A stretch of DNA of 34,591 nucleotides from Methanobacterium sp. UBA176 (lineage in GTDB: Archaea; Methanobacteriota; Methanobacteria; Methanobacteriales; Methanobacteriaceae), in contig DAVZ01000019.1 in NCBI GenBank assembly GCA_002505765.1, positions 1 through 34,591 on the forward strand, written 5' to 3'. The notes under the pieces were generated by a model. The model was not told where the DNA came from. It saw nothing but the letters and a program-made list of their open reading frames with translations, and searched no databases. Every line of letters starts with the position of its first letter. Position 1 is the first letter of the stretch. Of this stretch, positions 15,630 through 24,933 are shown in pieces. The translations under genes were made by a program, and so were the position numbers.

Positions 15630-16741
15630 AACAATCCCAATACTATCAATAATTCAATGATATAACTTTTTTGCTCACCTGCATGCGAACCATCCAAGTC
15701 AGTGTAATATTAAAATAGTACAGTTTAAAATACACTGAAAACATATTGTTTTTTAGAAGATTTAATACTTTCTAAGATGGTGATTTCCATAACTAGAAAA
15801 TTAGTTAGAGTCTTAGAATTCGTTGTGATTTTCCAAGAATCTTTATCCTCTGTTTCAACTCCTCATATTGTTATACTCCCTCTGTAAAAGTGTTTTTTTA
15901 AATTTTTTTTGCATTTTGAGCATTAATAACTGTAAAATTTATAGTACGGAATTTTCTACTTCAATCTATATAAATCTTACGGTTATAAAAGCCTGAAACT
16001 GTTTATAAGAAGATTACAAAATGCGCTTTTATAAACGGAGCATGATGACATATTCATAAATCAAAATGAAATTATAAAAATTCTCAAAAAATTTATCACA
16101 CTAAGTCTTTATCATTTGCTAAATATGGATAGAAAAATTTCTATGTAAGTGTAAAAAAATTAGTTACAAACTGGAATTATTATTTTTTTTACCCTATTTT
16201 ATGCGTGAAATGCAGTTATTCCCATTAAAAATCAGACTGATACTGAAGGTAATATTATTAAATTTTATGCGTGAATTGCAGTTATTCCCATCGGAAGGTG
16301 AAGGCAGCAATAACTAAACCAAGGCAGAGGAGTGCCAAGTCACATTACTGCATAATCCTTTCATATCTTTAGAAGTTAATTGCCTTTTTTTTTAGATTCA
16401 TAGAATAGGCCCATTCCAGACAGGTAAAGAAGAATTTATTGTAATTATTGGATAAAGAATACCGGTTTCATGATTTAAATTTTCATAACAAACCAAAAGA
16501 AAGCTATTAAAAGAATTTCAGTTGTATTATCACTGTTAAGTGGAACCGGCTCTTTCCTATCCAAATAATCATTAAATAAATAGAATAGTGCCTGAATCTA
16601 CCAAATCTTTAATTGGATCATAAAATCATCAATATTTCTTGTAGGGAAATTATTTAAGTTCAGATTATAACCAAACTTTACAAGAGGAAACATGAAATTA
16701 TTTCCCAAACGTTAATAAATCACCAGTATACGAAATAGGCT
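15630..16741. other. gene-free region at the left edge of the accessory island
   Basis: 1.1 kb, AT-rich, with no convincing gene. It contains poly-T runs near 15895 and 16180, a 29-bp direct repeat (16197-16225 and 16263-16291), and a region 16282-16345 with short stems (AGTTATT...AATAACT; GGCA...TGCC). A 38-codon frame starting at 16201 spans the direct repeat but lacks a ribosome site. The Mur-ligase promoter probably lies at 15655-15675. The rest may be decayed sequence. Confidence 0.5.
16197..16291. repeat. 29-bp direct repeat, two copies, 66-bp period
   Basis: TTTTATGCGTGAAATGCAGT... at 16197-16225 recurs at 16263-16291 with one mismatch. The intervening 37 bp is unrelated. The dimensions resemble a CRISPR repeat-spacer-repeat, but only two copies exist, no cas gene is near, and the repeat does not look like a known archaeal CRISPR repeat. 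Confidence 0.75.
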
Positions 16742-17770
16742 TCAAACACGATCATCTTTCTCAAAATTTGAAAAAATATTTTTATTAATATTTTCCATAT
16801 CCGGGAACGGAAAAACATGGCCAACACCATCTAACCACAAACCTTTTGCATTTGGTATTATTTCTGCGAGTTTCCTTCCATGTTCTACAGGAATAATTGA
16901 ATCATCCATGCCGTGAATTACCAGGGTCGGTGCATTGAGTGTCTTTAATTTTTCATAGCGTGAGCCTGAAATGCTAACAGCAGTTTGATGCTGAAATATC
17001 GCCTTAATATTAATGCCCCTTCGTTTTCGAAGATTATAAAGAACTATCTCTGCTATTTCTTTGATGTCTAACTCTTCAGACCCCACAAATGCAATTGTTT
17101 TAGCAATGCGTTCTTTAATCAGATTTTTCTCGCCACCAATTAAACGGTACTTCAGTAATGGAATACCCTTCAAAATAGAATTAAGGAAATAACGTGACGA
17201 TAAGCCGGGAAGATCAGGGTCTCCAACATATCCTGATGTCATCATTAACGTAAGCGACCCAATTCGGTCCGGATAATTAATAGCAATTTCCTGTGCTATC
17301 ATTCCACCCATAGAAAGACCTACGATGTGGACCTTCTGAATTTTAAGCGTATCTAATACTGCAACAGCATCCCCTGCCATATCTACCAACGAATAAGAGT
17401 TCTTTCTGTTCCAATCTTCAACCCAGTCAGACATTCCCGTCCCTCTTTGATCGTAGCGAATTACCTGATATCCTGAATCAACAAATGCACGAACAAATTT
17501 AGGAGGCCAATCCAGAGCATTGCCCGCCAGTCCCATAATAAGCAGAACAGTTTCTTTCGACGAACCTTCAGGAGAAATACATTCATACCAGATATTCAAG
17601 CCATCTGATGATGCAAAACCAGTCTTGCCACCAATAACTTCAGGTAATTTACTATTTAAGACATTTTCGATTATTTCATTAGTTTCAGGTGGTAGTTTTG
17701 GTCCAGATATGTAGATATATATTAAAATAATTACCAATAGAATTAAAAAGATTGTAATAGGTAAAATCAT
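16742..17770 (-). CDS. membrane-anchored alpha/beta hydrolase
   Basis: 342-residue serine hydrolase of the alpha/beta-fold superfamily. Residues 3-21 are a single hydrophobic helix (LPITIFLILLVIILIYIYI), so the catalytic domain is probably anchored facing out of the cell or is a lipoprotein-like export form. The oxyanion region is LLIMGLAGNALDW, RYDQRGTGMSDW follows, the nucleophile elbow is GLSMGG with S153, the acid is in HGMDDSIIP and the histidine in GVGHVFPFPD. It begins the series of minus-strand accessory genes at its 3' end, and a good ribosome site TTAGGAGATGA precedes the ATG. Substrate unknown (ester, lactone or lipid). Homologues of this type are commoner in bacteria. Confidence 0.85.
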   Translation of the reverse strand: MILPITIFLILLVIILIYIYISGPKLPPETNEIIENVLNSKLPEVIGGKTGFASSDGLNIWYECISPEGSSKETVLLIMGLAGNALDWPPKFVRAFVDSGYQVIRYDQRGTGMSDWVEDWNRKNSYSLVDMAGDAVAVLDTLKIQKVHIVGLSMGGMIAQEIAINYPDRIGSLTLMMTSGYVGDPDLPGLSSRYFLNSILKGIPLLKYRLIGGEKNLIKERIAKTIAFVGSEELDIKEIAEIVLYNLRKRRGINIKAIFQHQTAVSISGSRYEKLKTLNAPTLVIHGMDDSIIPVEHGRKLAEIIPNAKGLWLDGVGHVFPFPDMENINKNIFSNFEKDDRV

Positions 17771-17839
17771 ATTATTTCATCTCCTAAAAAAGAGATTAGT
17801 AATTTATTGTTATGTTTTATAATATCTGCCTTTTTTAGT

Positions 17840-18616
17840 CTATTCAAAAAATCCCTTTGGCGTTTCTCCTTCGAGGAAAGGTTCGATGAAAGCGATTAAA
17901 AGATCGGTCTGAGTAATGACAGCCGTATGCGATGTTGCCGGCATAACTGCCAAGCGCGAAGCCGATAACGGATTACCCATATCACCCATAATACCACCAC
18001 CAAGCAACCGAAACATAGCTATCGTATGTTCGAGCGTCGCACCGTCTGCATCACCAGCAATGATCAGTACAGGGGTTTTCAATTTTTTAACATCTTCTTC
18101 CAATGCCATCGGCTCCTTCTCGAGAGCTATCAGCTTCTCCACAAGTGCAGGAAACCCATCGGGATTAGGGGCAAGCTTACGATAGTCTAGAGCGAATGGC
18201 ATATTGAGAAACATTTCTACAGTCATTTGCGGAATGAAGTTCTTGAACTCCGGCTGCCAACCTTCAATATCATAAGCGCCTGAGCAAGATATAAGTTTAT
18301 TTACCTTCTCCGGATGACGGATGGCAAGTTGTAGTCCAGTTATAGCGCCCATGGAATAACCGAATACATCAGCTTTCTTAAGACCTATCGCGTCCATAAA
18401 AGCAGCTACATCATCTGCCAGGTTCGGATAGGTGATGGGGCGGTCAATGTCAGTGGTCCGACCATGGCCCTGGAATTCGAGTGCATAGACCTTGTGGGTC
18501 CTACTGAGTTTGGGGATTATTTCTCCCATTGATATTATGTTCATATAAGCACCGTGCAATACGATTAGTGGATCGCCCTTGCCGGAGACTTCATAATACA
18601 TTTTCATTCCGTTCAC
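17840..18616 (-). CDS. alpha/beta hydrolase
   Basis: About 258-residue soluble alpha/beta hydrolase. It has the oxyanion motif LIVLHGAY (residues 17-24), EFQGHGRTTD, the nucleophile GYSMGA with S88, an acid in IAGDADG and a histidine in ATSHTAV, so all catalytic parts are present. The family covers haloperoxidase-, lactonase- and esterase-like enzymes. The start is unclear: the GTG at 18616 has no ribosome site, while homology-like sequence (KGNYASVNG) continues about ten codons upstream with no ATG/GTG/TTG before an in-frame stop and a GGGGG tract. Either a non-standard start is used or the 5' end has decayed. GC content is visibly higher than in the archaeal core genes. Confidence 0.8.
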   Translation of the reverse strand: MNGMKMYYEVSGKGDPLIVLHGAYMNIISMGEIIPKLSRTHKVYALEFQGHGRTTDIDRPITYPNLADDVAAFMDAIGLKKADVFGYSMGAITGLQLAIRHPEKVNKLISCSGAYDIEGWQPEFKNFIPQMTVEMFLNMPFALDYRKLAPNPDGFPALVEKLIALEKEPMALEEDVKKLKTPVLIIAGDADGATLEHTIAMFRLLGGGIMGDMGNPLSASRLAVMPATSHTAVITQTDLLIAFIEPFLEGETPKGFFE

Positions 18617-18749
18617 GGATGCGTAATTACCTTTGCTTTTTATTAAAATTCCCCCTTATTTTCTCTTTCAATTTAATTTTCTTCCATATCAAAGTCTAAA
18701 AGCCACAATACCAATTTTATTGCTTATATTCGCCTATCTTGATAATTTA

Positions 18750-19826
18750 TTAAATCAAGACTGCAGAAATTTCTACAAACTCACTATATCGATTAACCTC
18801 TGATTCTACTGCTTCTTGCTCATCTTTGCTGAATTTACGAAAAGGATTTAGCCTGATTTCAACTCTATTTCTCTTCAAAGATTTATTCCAGGTGCCTGCC
18901 ACTTTACCATCTAAAATAATAACTGCATTTAAAGCATTACCCATTGAAATCATTCTTTCAATATCTCGCGCTTCACTGATATCTCCCCTGTCTTTATAAG
19001 CAATTGTGTATTCATCATAAATTGATAATAATAATGCAGATGGCGACTTTGGTGTTTTTACCTTTATATAGTCAAAAAACCAATATGTCTTGCCATCATG
19101 AGTTGATTGATTTAATTTTGATTTAATTAAGTTGAGGGCGTCTCTTGCATCTCTAATGGTGAGTCCTGACCACCATGAAAAGTCCTTCAGTTGAGCTGGG
19201 CCGTGACTTTTAAAATAGTTGATTATAAGTTTAGTAAGAGCTTGTTCCCAGCTTAACTTTTTTGCTTTTTTCACTCTTTCTTCCAGAAGTGCATAGGTAA
19301 ACTGTTTTCCACGCCTTGGTCCGCTGCAAATCAATCCATCTAATTCTGCCTGCATGATAATGTGAGCCAGACGTTGAATGTCTGTATTGATACCTATTTC
19401 TTCTAATACGGTTTTAAGCTCTTGTCGAGTAAGATATGTATGATCTCGTAACGCTTTGACGATTGCAGCATTACTTTTAGCAAACAACATATCATCAAGT
19501 TCAAGTTTTCGATTATAAGACTTAAGAACAGTTTTTACTCGGGGTGCAGTTAACTCAAGCATCCAGCGGATATTCTCTGGGGTGATAAAATGCCATGTAG
19601 GGCGCATTACATGAGTGCGCAAGATTTTACCTTCATTGAAAGCGTTTTCAATTTTTTCATCAGTTGAATTTTTAATACGAAGCCCAAGCGCCCATTTAGC
19701 AGCGGCAAAGTCCTGTGCCTGAACTGCACCTAAATGTGAAACCGCATCCGATGCAGTTTTAAAGGGAGAATTGACTAAACCGCTGTTATAAAGACGTAAT
19801 TTTGTAATTTCTGCAGCATTCATCAT
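18750..19826 (-). CDS. winged-helix protein of the AlkZ/YcaQ (HTH_42) family
   Basis: 358-residue protein of the HTH_42 family, which includes the DNA glycosylases AlkZ and YcaQ that unhook interstrand crosslinks. The N-terminal motif is VQAQDFAAAKWALGLR, with Q36-A-Q38 matching the catalytic QxQ of AlkZ-like members. DGLICSGPRRGKQFTY and PAQLKDFSWWSGL are further family landmarks in the winged-helix region, and the C-terminal barrel region includes LLSIYDEYTIAYKDR. An ATG-ATG start follows AAAGGTTAG. No biosynthetic gene cluster for a DNA-alkylating compound is near, so a general repair or unknown role is equally likely. Probably acquired from bacteria. Confidence 0.8.
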   Translation of the reverse strand: MMNAAEITKLRLYNSGLVNSPFKTASDAVSHLGAVQAQDFAAAKWALGLRIKNSTDEKIENAFNEGKILRTHVMRPTWHFITPENIRWMLELTAPRVKTVLKSYNRKLELDDMLFAKSNAAIVKALRDHTYLTRQELKTVLEEIGINTDIQRLAHIIMQAELDGLICSGPRRGKQFTYALLEERVKKAKKLSWEQALTKLIINYFKSHGPAQLKDFSWWSGLTIRDARDALNLIKSKLNQSTHDGKTYWFFDYIKVKTPKSPSALLLSIYDEYTIAYKDRGDISEARDIERMISMGNALNAVIILDGKVAGTWNKSLKRNRVEIRLNPFRKFSKDEQEAVESEVNRYSEFVEISAVLI

Positions 19827-19858
19827 CTAACCTTTATCATGCTTAGTATCCATGCATA

Positions 19859-20458
19859 TCAAATCTGTCTAAAAAGCATTGAAAAATCCACCAGCAGCCC
19901 ATCGTCATCCACCACAATGTCAAAAATAAAATCGGCAGCTCTACATCTTGATAACGATAGGTTCGCTCATCTATCTTACTGTAAATTTGCTGAAGTCGCC
20001 GTAGGGAAACTGTCAAAATTTTAAATTTTGACGCAGCAAAAATCTACGATTTTTGCCAGACTTATTCTCGTCAAAATAGATCATGTCGACTTTCTGTGGT
20101 TCTCCATCAAAGCGCAGTTGTTTGATTGGCAGCGTATTTGTGATGAAATGGAGATATCTACCATCTCTACGCCATCAAACTCTGACAAGAGCTGGCCCTT
20201 GCCATCATACCACTGATAGTCCTTATGCACGAGATTAATCTCTCTTTCACCCAATAATGACTTAATAGATACTTCCTTAATTTGCCAATCCATAGTCAAT
20301 GCCAGATAATACTCTACAGCAAACGGAATATCCTGGTCGGTTTTACCCACCGCCAGTCCATGACCATAGACACCATCATCTACCATGTGCCGATGAATCA
20401 CCATGCTTGGCCAGGACAATGCCTGCCAGACAATCGTTCGCGTTTTATTCGCTGGCAT
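19859..20458 (-). pseudogene. broken glycolipid-binding (PF06475-type) gene
   Basis: The first 100 codons (MPANKTRTIVWQALSWPSM ... YQWYDGKGQLLSEFDGVE) match the putative glycolipid-binding family, whose members have about 190 residues. The conserved DIS..PFTNTLPI motif is split: DISI is in frame 1, then FITNTLPIKQLRFDGE continues in another frame near 20150, consistent with a loss of about 4 bases. A further stretch, SLRRLQQIYSKIDERTYRY, is in yet another frame, and the C-terminus DIVVDDDGLLVDFSMLF returns to the first frame near 19925. Two palindromes (20012-20032 and 20036-20056) lie within it. At least three frame changes mean it is non-functional. Confidence 0.85.
20012..20056. repeat. 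pair of perfect palindromes inside the broken gene
   Basis: 20012-20032 reads GTCAAAATTT / AAATTTTGAC around a central T, and 20036-20056 reads GCAAAAATC TAC GATTTTTGC. They sit at a point where the glycolipid-binding reading frame is interrupted and no family sequence is expected, so they look like an insertion. AAAAATC...GATTTTT stems also occur in the hairpin cluster at 272-294. Confidence 0.7.
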
Positions 20459-20597
20459 ATTCTATGCCTCATTTAAAGATGTCTGAAAAACTTCGGCAAT
20501 GTTCCTTTTGATTATCTTGTTCATCTGCTTTCTAAAAATTATTTTCCTCATTTGTTTTCCCACTTCCATTCTTGGTATCCGATTTTGTAATGCTCCT

Positions 20598-21758
20598 TTA
20601 CGTTTCCCGGAATTCGCGGAAGAAATCACGTAGATCCTTGGCCAGCAACTCTGGAACTTCCATGGCCGGGAAATGGCCGCCCTGTCTGAATTCACTCCAG
20701 TGCGGCAATTGATTCTCTGGATCTTGTAAGGCACGCGCGGTGCTTTTAGCTCCAAAGACAGCCATACCCACAGGGGCAAACGATGGCCGGCTCCAGTCTC
20801 GCTGCAAGTGTAGGTTATTGTAGAGAAAGCCGGCAGCCGAAGCGCCACTCATAGTAAACCAGTACAGGCTGATGATAGTGAGCATTTGGTTCAGGTCTAC
20901 AGTTTCTTCAGGTAGCTTATCGCCGTTATCGGTCCACATTTTGAATTTTTCAACAATCCAGGCGAGCTGGCCAACCGGTGAGTCATTCAACAAGTAACCG
21001 ATAGTTAACGGGCGAGTTTTTTGGATTGCAAGATAACCCCCGTCTTCGTCGACTTTTTGGGCGATTTCCTGAATTTCCCTCTTCTCAAGTGTTCGGAATT
21101 TTGGATTCTTAGCAGGGTTGTTGCCCATAAACTTGATATACCAGACGATGGAAGGCATGTCAGCACTGACATGTACGCCAACCAAGTTTTTGTCAATGTG
21201 ATTAATCTCACCGGCAATATCCGAGCCAATATCACCACCATGAACACCCCATCGCTCATAACCCAATTCTTTCATTAGTTGGCTGTAAGCTTTGGCAGTT
21301 CGGATGGCGTGCCAGTGCTCCTTAACAGGGGAAGACAAACCGAAACCAGGGGTAGTTGGTAGGACAACATGGAATGCATCTTCGGCCTTACCACCATGAG
21401 CGACAGGATCTGTTAGAGGGTCGATCATTTTTACAAATTCGATGTTCGAACTCGGCCAACCGTGCAGAAGCATCAGCGGCATGGCATTGGTTTCCTTGGA
21501 TTTGACATGGAAGAAGTGGATAGGTTGGGCACCGATTTCGGCTACAAATTGGTCGTACTTATTGAGCCAGTCTTCCTGCTTTCGCCAATCAAACTTGTGT
21601 TGCCAGTAGTTCGTTAGTTTTTTTAGATAGGCTGGCGGCACACCTCGGTCCCAGCCCAAATCTTTGATTTCATTGGGCCAACGCGTGTTTTCAAGGCGCT
21701 CCCTCAGATCATCAAGCTGCACCTGCGCTATATTGATTTTGTAGGGTTTTATTATCAT
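20598..21758 (-). CDS. epoxide hydrolase (EHN domain plus alpha/beta hydrolase)
   Basis: 386-residue enzyme that opens epoxides with water through an aspartyl ester intermediate. The N-terminal epoxide hydrolase domain (residues 1-105) includes LDDLRERLENTRWP and GVPPAYLKKLTNYW. The catalytic domain has the oxyanion HGWPSS (99-104), PTTPGFGLSSP, the nucleophile loop HGGDIGSD with D176, and near the end EFRQGGHFPAMEVPE, which carries the catalytic histidine. All key parts are seen. The ATG at 21758 was chosen because GGAGAG precedes it at good spacing; two upstream start codons are possible. The DNA is markedly GC-rich for this window (35 of 60 bases in 20641-20700), a sign of transfer from bacteria. 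Physiological epoxide unknown. Confidence 0.9.
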   Translation of the reverse strand: MIIKPYKINIAQVQLDDLRERLENTRWPNEIKDLGWDRGVPPAYLKKLTNYWQHKFDWRKQEDWLNKYDQFVAEIGAQPIHFFHVKSKETNAMPLMLLHGWPSSNIEFVKMIDPLTDPVAHGGKAEDAFHVVLPTTPGFGLSSPVKEHWHAIRTAKAYSQLMKELGYERWGVHGGDIGSDIAGEINHIDKNLVGVHVSADMPSIVWYIKFMGNNPAKNPKFRTLEKREIQEIAQKVDEDGGYLAIQKTRPLTIGYLLNDSPVGQLAWIVEKFKMWTDNGDKLPEETVDLNQMLTIISLYWFTMSGASAAGFLYNNLHLQRDWSRPSFAPVGMAVFGAKSTARALQDPENQLPHWSEFRQGGHFPAMEVPELLAKDLRDFFREFRET

Positions 21759-21821
21759 AGAACTCTCCATTGTCAAAGCTTCCTAGACAACCTTCCTGTT
21801 TTATCCATTTTATCCAATTCC

Positions 21822-22280
21822 TTATTTTTCCGCAAGCTTTTTTAATTTATTTAGAGCTTTAGGCCAGATTTTCTCGGACATCTCTATCATTTCCTGGTTT
21901 ACAACATCTGAAGACAGATCCACCAGAAGTTCAGTTTTACCATCCACATCCTTAAATGTGTAATTTTCAAGTGATCCGGCCCACTCTTTAGCTTCCTGGC
22001 TTGATGTATCCTCTTCGCCGTTATATACAATACCCACATGTTTAATGGAGACATATTCGTATTTACGGTTCTCCTTTATTCGGCTTACCATTCCAGACAT
22101 TTGTCCTGACTCATCAGGTGCGAGGAACAGTATCTTACTTCCCTCGCTCCAGTCACCGTCGTAGGTTGAACCAGGCATGAAAACGTCTGTCCATTTTTCA
22201 TAGGTATCCTTATCAAGCATGGTCTTCCAGACATTTTCTTTAGGTGCATTTATAACGATTGAAAATTGCATTTTTTCCAT
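21822..22280 (-). CDS. SRPBCC (AHSA1-like) domain protein, copy 1
   Basis: 152-residue START/SRPBCC-fold protein similar to the Aha1-C / polyketide cyclase group, which bind hydrophobic ligands in a helix-grip cavity. The family start (FSIVINAPKENVWKTMLD) is followed by KWTDVFMPGS, DGDWSEGSKILFL and WAGSLENYTFKDVDGKTEL, ending KIWPKALNKLKKLAEK. ATG 22280 is set by AAAAGGAGG. It is one of three closely related tandem copies (others at 22297-22757 and 23288-23737). The frame runs upstream of the ATG, overlapping the neighbouring copy in a different frame, but that part is not protein. Ligand and function unknown. Confidence 0.85.
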   Translation of the reverse strand: MEKMQFSIVINAPKENVWKTMLDKDTYEKWTDVFMPGSTYDGDWSEGSKILFLAPDESGQMSGMVSRIKENRKYEYVSIKHVGIVYNGEEDTSSQEAKEWAGSLENYTFKDVDGKTELLVDLSSDVVNQEMIEMSEKIWPKALNKLKKLAEK

Positions 22281-22296
22281 AAATTTTTCCTCCTTT

Positions 22297-22757
22297 TTAT
22301 TTTTCCACCAATTCTTTGAGCTTTTGCAGGGCCTTACGCCACATATCCTGGTACATTTCCTTATAATCATCTGGTACATCCATAACTGGAGTTAAATCCA
22401 CCAGCACTTCAGTCTTGCCATCTATCTCTTTAAAGGTGTAGTTTTCAAGCGCACCAGCGTATACCGTCGCCTGTTTGCTTGTAGTATCTTCTTTCCCATC
22501 TTGCACCATACCAATATTTTCCATGGAGACGAATTCGTACGGCCGATTTTCTTTTATCCGAAACACCGACCCGGAAATTTTACCCGACTCATCAGGTGCA
22601 AGGAAAAGTATCTTACTTCCCTCACTCCAATCACCCTCGAATATGAACCTGGCATAAACACATCGGTCCACAGGGGGTAGGTGTCCTTACCAAGCAGTAC
22701 TTCCCATACTTTTTGTTTAGGCGCATCTACAACTATTGAAAAATGTAGTTTTTCCAT
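22297..22757 (-). pseudogene. SRPBCC (AHSA1-like) gene, copy 2, frameshifted
   Basis: The N-terminal part (FSIVVDAPKQKVWEVLLGKD, then WTDVFMPGS) is in one frame and the rest (FEGDWSEGSKILFLAPDESG onward to the end LQKLKELVEK) in another. Compared with the two intact copies, one base is missing around 22640-22645, in the codons after PGS. Apart from this, the sequence is fully conserved, with about 150 residues if repaired. A recent inactivation or a sequencing error are both possible; a programmed frameshift is unlikely since no slippery run is present. Confidence 0.85.
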
Positions 22758-22794
22758 AAAATCACACCATTCCATTGAAATATCCTTAAATTGA

Positions 22795-23271
22795 CTATAT
22801 TCCCTCATAAGCCTGCTTTAACTTCTCTACATCCAGTTTATTCATCTGCATCATGGCCTGCATTACTCTCTGGGATTTTTCCTCATCCGGATCGCTTAGA
22901 TACTCTCCTAAAATGGTGGGCACGATCTGCCAGGCCAGGCCAAATTTATCCTTAACCCAGCCCGGTCCCAGTTCCATTCCTCCATCTGAGAGCTTCTCCC
23001 ACAACTCATCCACCTCTTCCTGGGTATCGCAGTTTACAAACAACGATATGGCTTCTGTAAACTTGAACTGTGGATTACCATTTAATGCGTGAAATTCCTG
23101 TCCTTCGAGCTGGAAGGTCACCCACATAACCGATCCTGCGGGATCGGGTCCGGCTTCTCCGTATCGCACGGTATTCAGTATTTTCGAATTTTTAAAGATG
23201 GAGGTATAGAGATTAGCTGCCTCAAGAGCTTTACCATCTTCAAACCATAAGAATGGTACGATCTTTTGCAT
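22795..23271 (-). CDS. PhnB-like / VOC-superfamily protein
   Basis: 158-residue protein of the PhnB / 3-demethylubiquinone-methyltransferase-like group within the vicinal-oxygen-chelate fold. Characteristic stretches are VPFLWFEDGKALEAANLYTS near the start, GSVMWVTFQLEGQEFHALNG in the middle, and DELWEKLSDGG with GWVKDKFGLAWQIVP toward the end. In bacteria such genes often sit beside SRPBCC genes, as here. The enzymatic activity is not known; the name 3-demethylubiquinone methyltransferase is historical and is unlikely to apply to a methanogen. ATG start preceded by AAGGAG. Confidence 0.85.
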   Translation of the reverse strand: MQKIVPFLWFEDGKALEAANLYTSIFKNSKILNTVRYGEAGPDPAGSVMWVTFQLEGQEFHALNGNPQFKFTEAISLFVNCDTQEEVDELWEKLSDGGMELGPGWVKDKFGLAWQIVPTILGEYLSDPDEEKSQRVMQAMMQMNKLDVEKLKQAYEGI

Positions 23272-23287
23272 TTAAATTCGCTCCTTA

Positions 23288-23737
23288 TTATTTCTCCGCC
23301 AGTTCTTTTAGCTTTTGCAGCGCTTTCGGCCACATATCCTGGAACATCTCCGTGAACTCCTCGTTTATATCCACATCCACCAGTACCTCAGTTTTCCCGT
23401 CTGTCTCTTTGAAAGTGTAATTTTCAAGCGCTCCAGCCCACTCTTTGGCTTCCTGGCTTGAAGTATCTTCTTTTCCATCCTGTACCATACCAATGCTTTC
23501 CATTGAAATATACTCATATGGTCGGTTTTCTTTAATCCTGCTCACCATTCCAGACATTTTCCCAGCCTCATCAGGAGCAAGGAAAAGTATTTTGCTCCCT
23601 TCACTCCAGTCACCATCGTAGGTTGAACCAGGACCGAATATTTCCGTCCATTTTTCATAGGTATCCTTATCAAGCATTGTTTTCCAAACCTTTTCTTTCG
23701 GTGCATTTATAACAGTTGAAAAATGCATCTTCTCCAT
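23288..23737 (-). CDS. SRPBCC (AHSA1-like) domain protein, copy 3
   Basis: 149-residue intact paralogue of copies 1 and 2. FSTVINAPKEKVWKTMLDKD, KWTEIFGPGS, DGDWSEGSKILFL, WAGALENYTFKETDGKTEV and a C-terminal helix LQKLKELAEK are shared almost residue for residue with copy 1. Ligand unknown; the helix-grip cavity binds hydrophobic molecules in related proteins. Strong AAAGGAGGAAG before the ATG. The order copy 3 - PhnB-like - copy 2 - copy 1 along the transcript suggests local duplication of one ancestral gene. Confidence 0.85.
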   Translation of the reverse strand: MEKMHFSTVINAPKEKVWKTMLDKDTYEKWTEIFGPGSTYDGDWSEGSKILFLAPDEAGKMSGMVSRIKENRPYEYISMESIGMVQDGKEDTSSQEAKEWAGALENYTFKETDGKTEVLVDVDINEEFTEMFQDMWPKALQKLKELAEK

Positions 23738-23809
23738 ATTTCTTCCTCCTTTGTTTAAATATTTACAATAAAAATTATCTTTACTCTAAAAAAGGAATAG
23801 AGTTCAAAA

Positions 23810-24352
23810 TTAGGGTTCATTAAGTCTTTTAAGGATTCTGTTAACTGTTTTCCATGTTCGGGTCGTTATTTCCTTGCCGAATTCTTTTTCCAGCCAGCGC
23901 ATTAAATCAGGTGTTTTTGTACGGGTCAGATCAACTACACTGCAGATTACACGGTCATATACTCCTAAAACGATGTAGCCATTATTTTCTGCATAATAAG
24001 GAAATTCAATCTCTGTATTCGGTTTATCTTTTAAAAAAGTGACATTTAATTTAGATTCTGGGGTGTCCTTTAATCCTTTAAACGGCTTCTTACTTACTAA
24101 CGCCTCTAATTCCTCTTTGCTGCAAATAATGGTGGTACTTGTAAAACCAAGCTGCTCAGGCAGTGTTTTTTCAATAATGGCTTCAAGTTCATTTACATTA
24201 CTGGATTGGCTTTCAAACAACACATTGCCGCTGGAGATTACTGTCTGGACATTCTGAAAACCAATATCTTCAAAAACACCGCGCAACTTCTCGTTACGCA
24301 TATTCGGGTTCGAAGGGCCAATTCCGCGAAGTAACGCTGCATATTTAGTCAT
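23810..24352 (-). CDS. DUF1697 family protein
   Basis: 180-residue member of DUF1697, a mainly bacterial family of unknown function. The family start is clear (KYAALLRGIGPSNPNMRNEK, then FEDIGFQNVQTVISSGNVLF), as is the C-terminal RTWKTVNRILK. No catalytic motif is known to me. There is no strong ribosome site before the ATG at 24352, which lies 25 bp after the stop of the next upstream gene, so it is probably translated from the shared transcript. Confidence 0.85.
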   Translation of the reverse strand: MTKYAALLRGIGPSNPNMRNEKLRGVFEDIGFQNVQTVISSGNVLFESQSSNVNELEAIIEKTLPEQLGFTSTTIICSKEELEALVSKKPFKGLKDTPESKLNVTFLKDKPNTEIEFPYYAENNGYIVLGVYDRVICSVVDLTRTKTPDLMRWLEKEFGKEITTRTWKTVNRILKRLNEP

Positions 24353-24377
24353 TTGAATCTTAACATGACTTTAATTT

Positions 24378-24866
<489 letters not shown>

Positions 24867-24920
24867 ATTCTTCACCTTTCTGTCTTTAACAACACTCCAG
24901 CATCTGTATAAACCTCAAGG

Positions 24921-24933
24921 CTCTGCCTTGGTT
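24921..24933. repeat. 13-bp motif shared with the other end of the island
   Basis: CTCTGCCTTGGTT here is the exact reverse complement of AACCAAGGCAGAG at 16317-16329. All bacterial-looking genes lie between the two sites. At this end it overlaps a small hairpin (CAAGGC TCT GCCTTG). May be chance. Confidence 0.35.

Noticed and set aside
16197..16291. CRISPR array (29-bp repeat, 37-bp spacer)
   Set aside because: Only two repeats, one mismatch, no cas genes, and the repeat does not resemble known ones.
22297..22757. Programmed frameshift in SRPBCC copy 2
   Set aside because: No slippery run or downstream structure; a missing base explains the break.
22795..23271. True ubiquinone methyltransferase
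   Set aside because: VOC/PhnB-like fold without a SAM site; methanogens lack ubiquinone.
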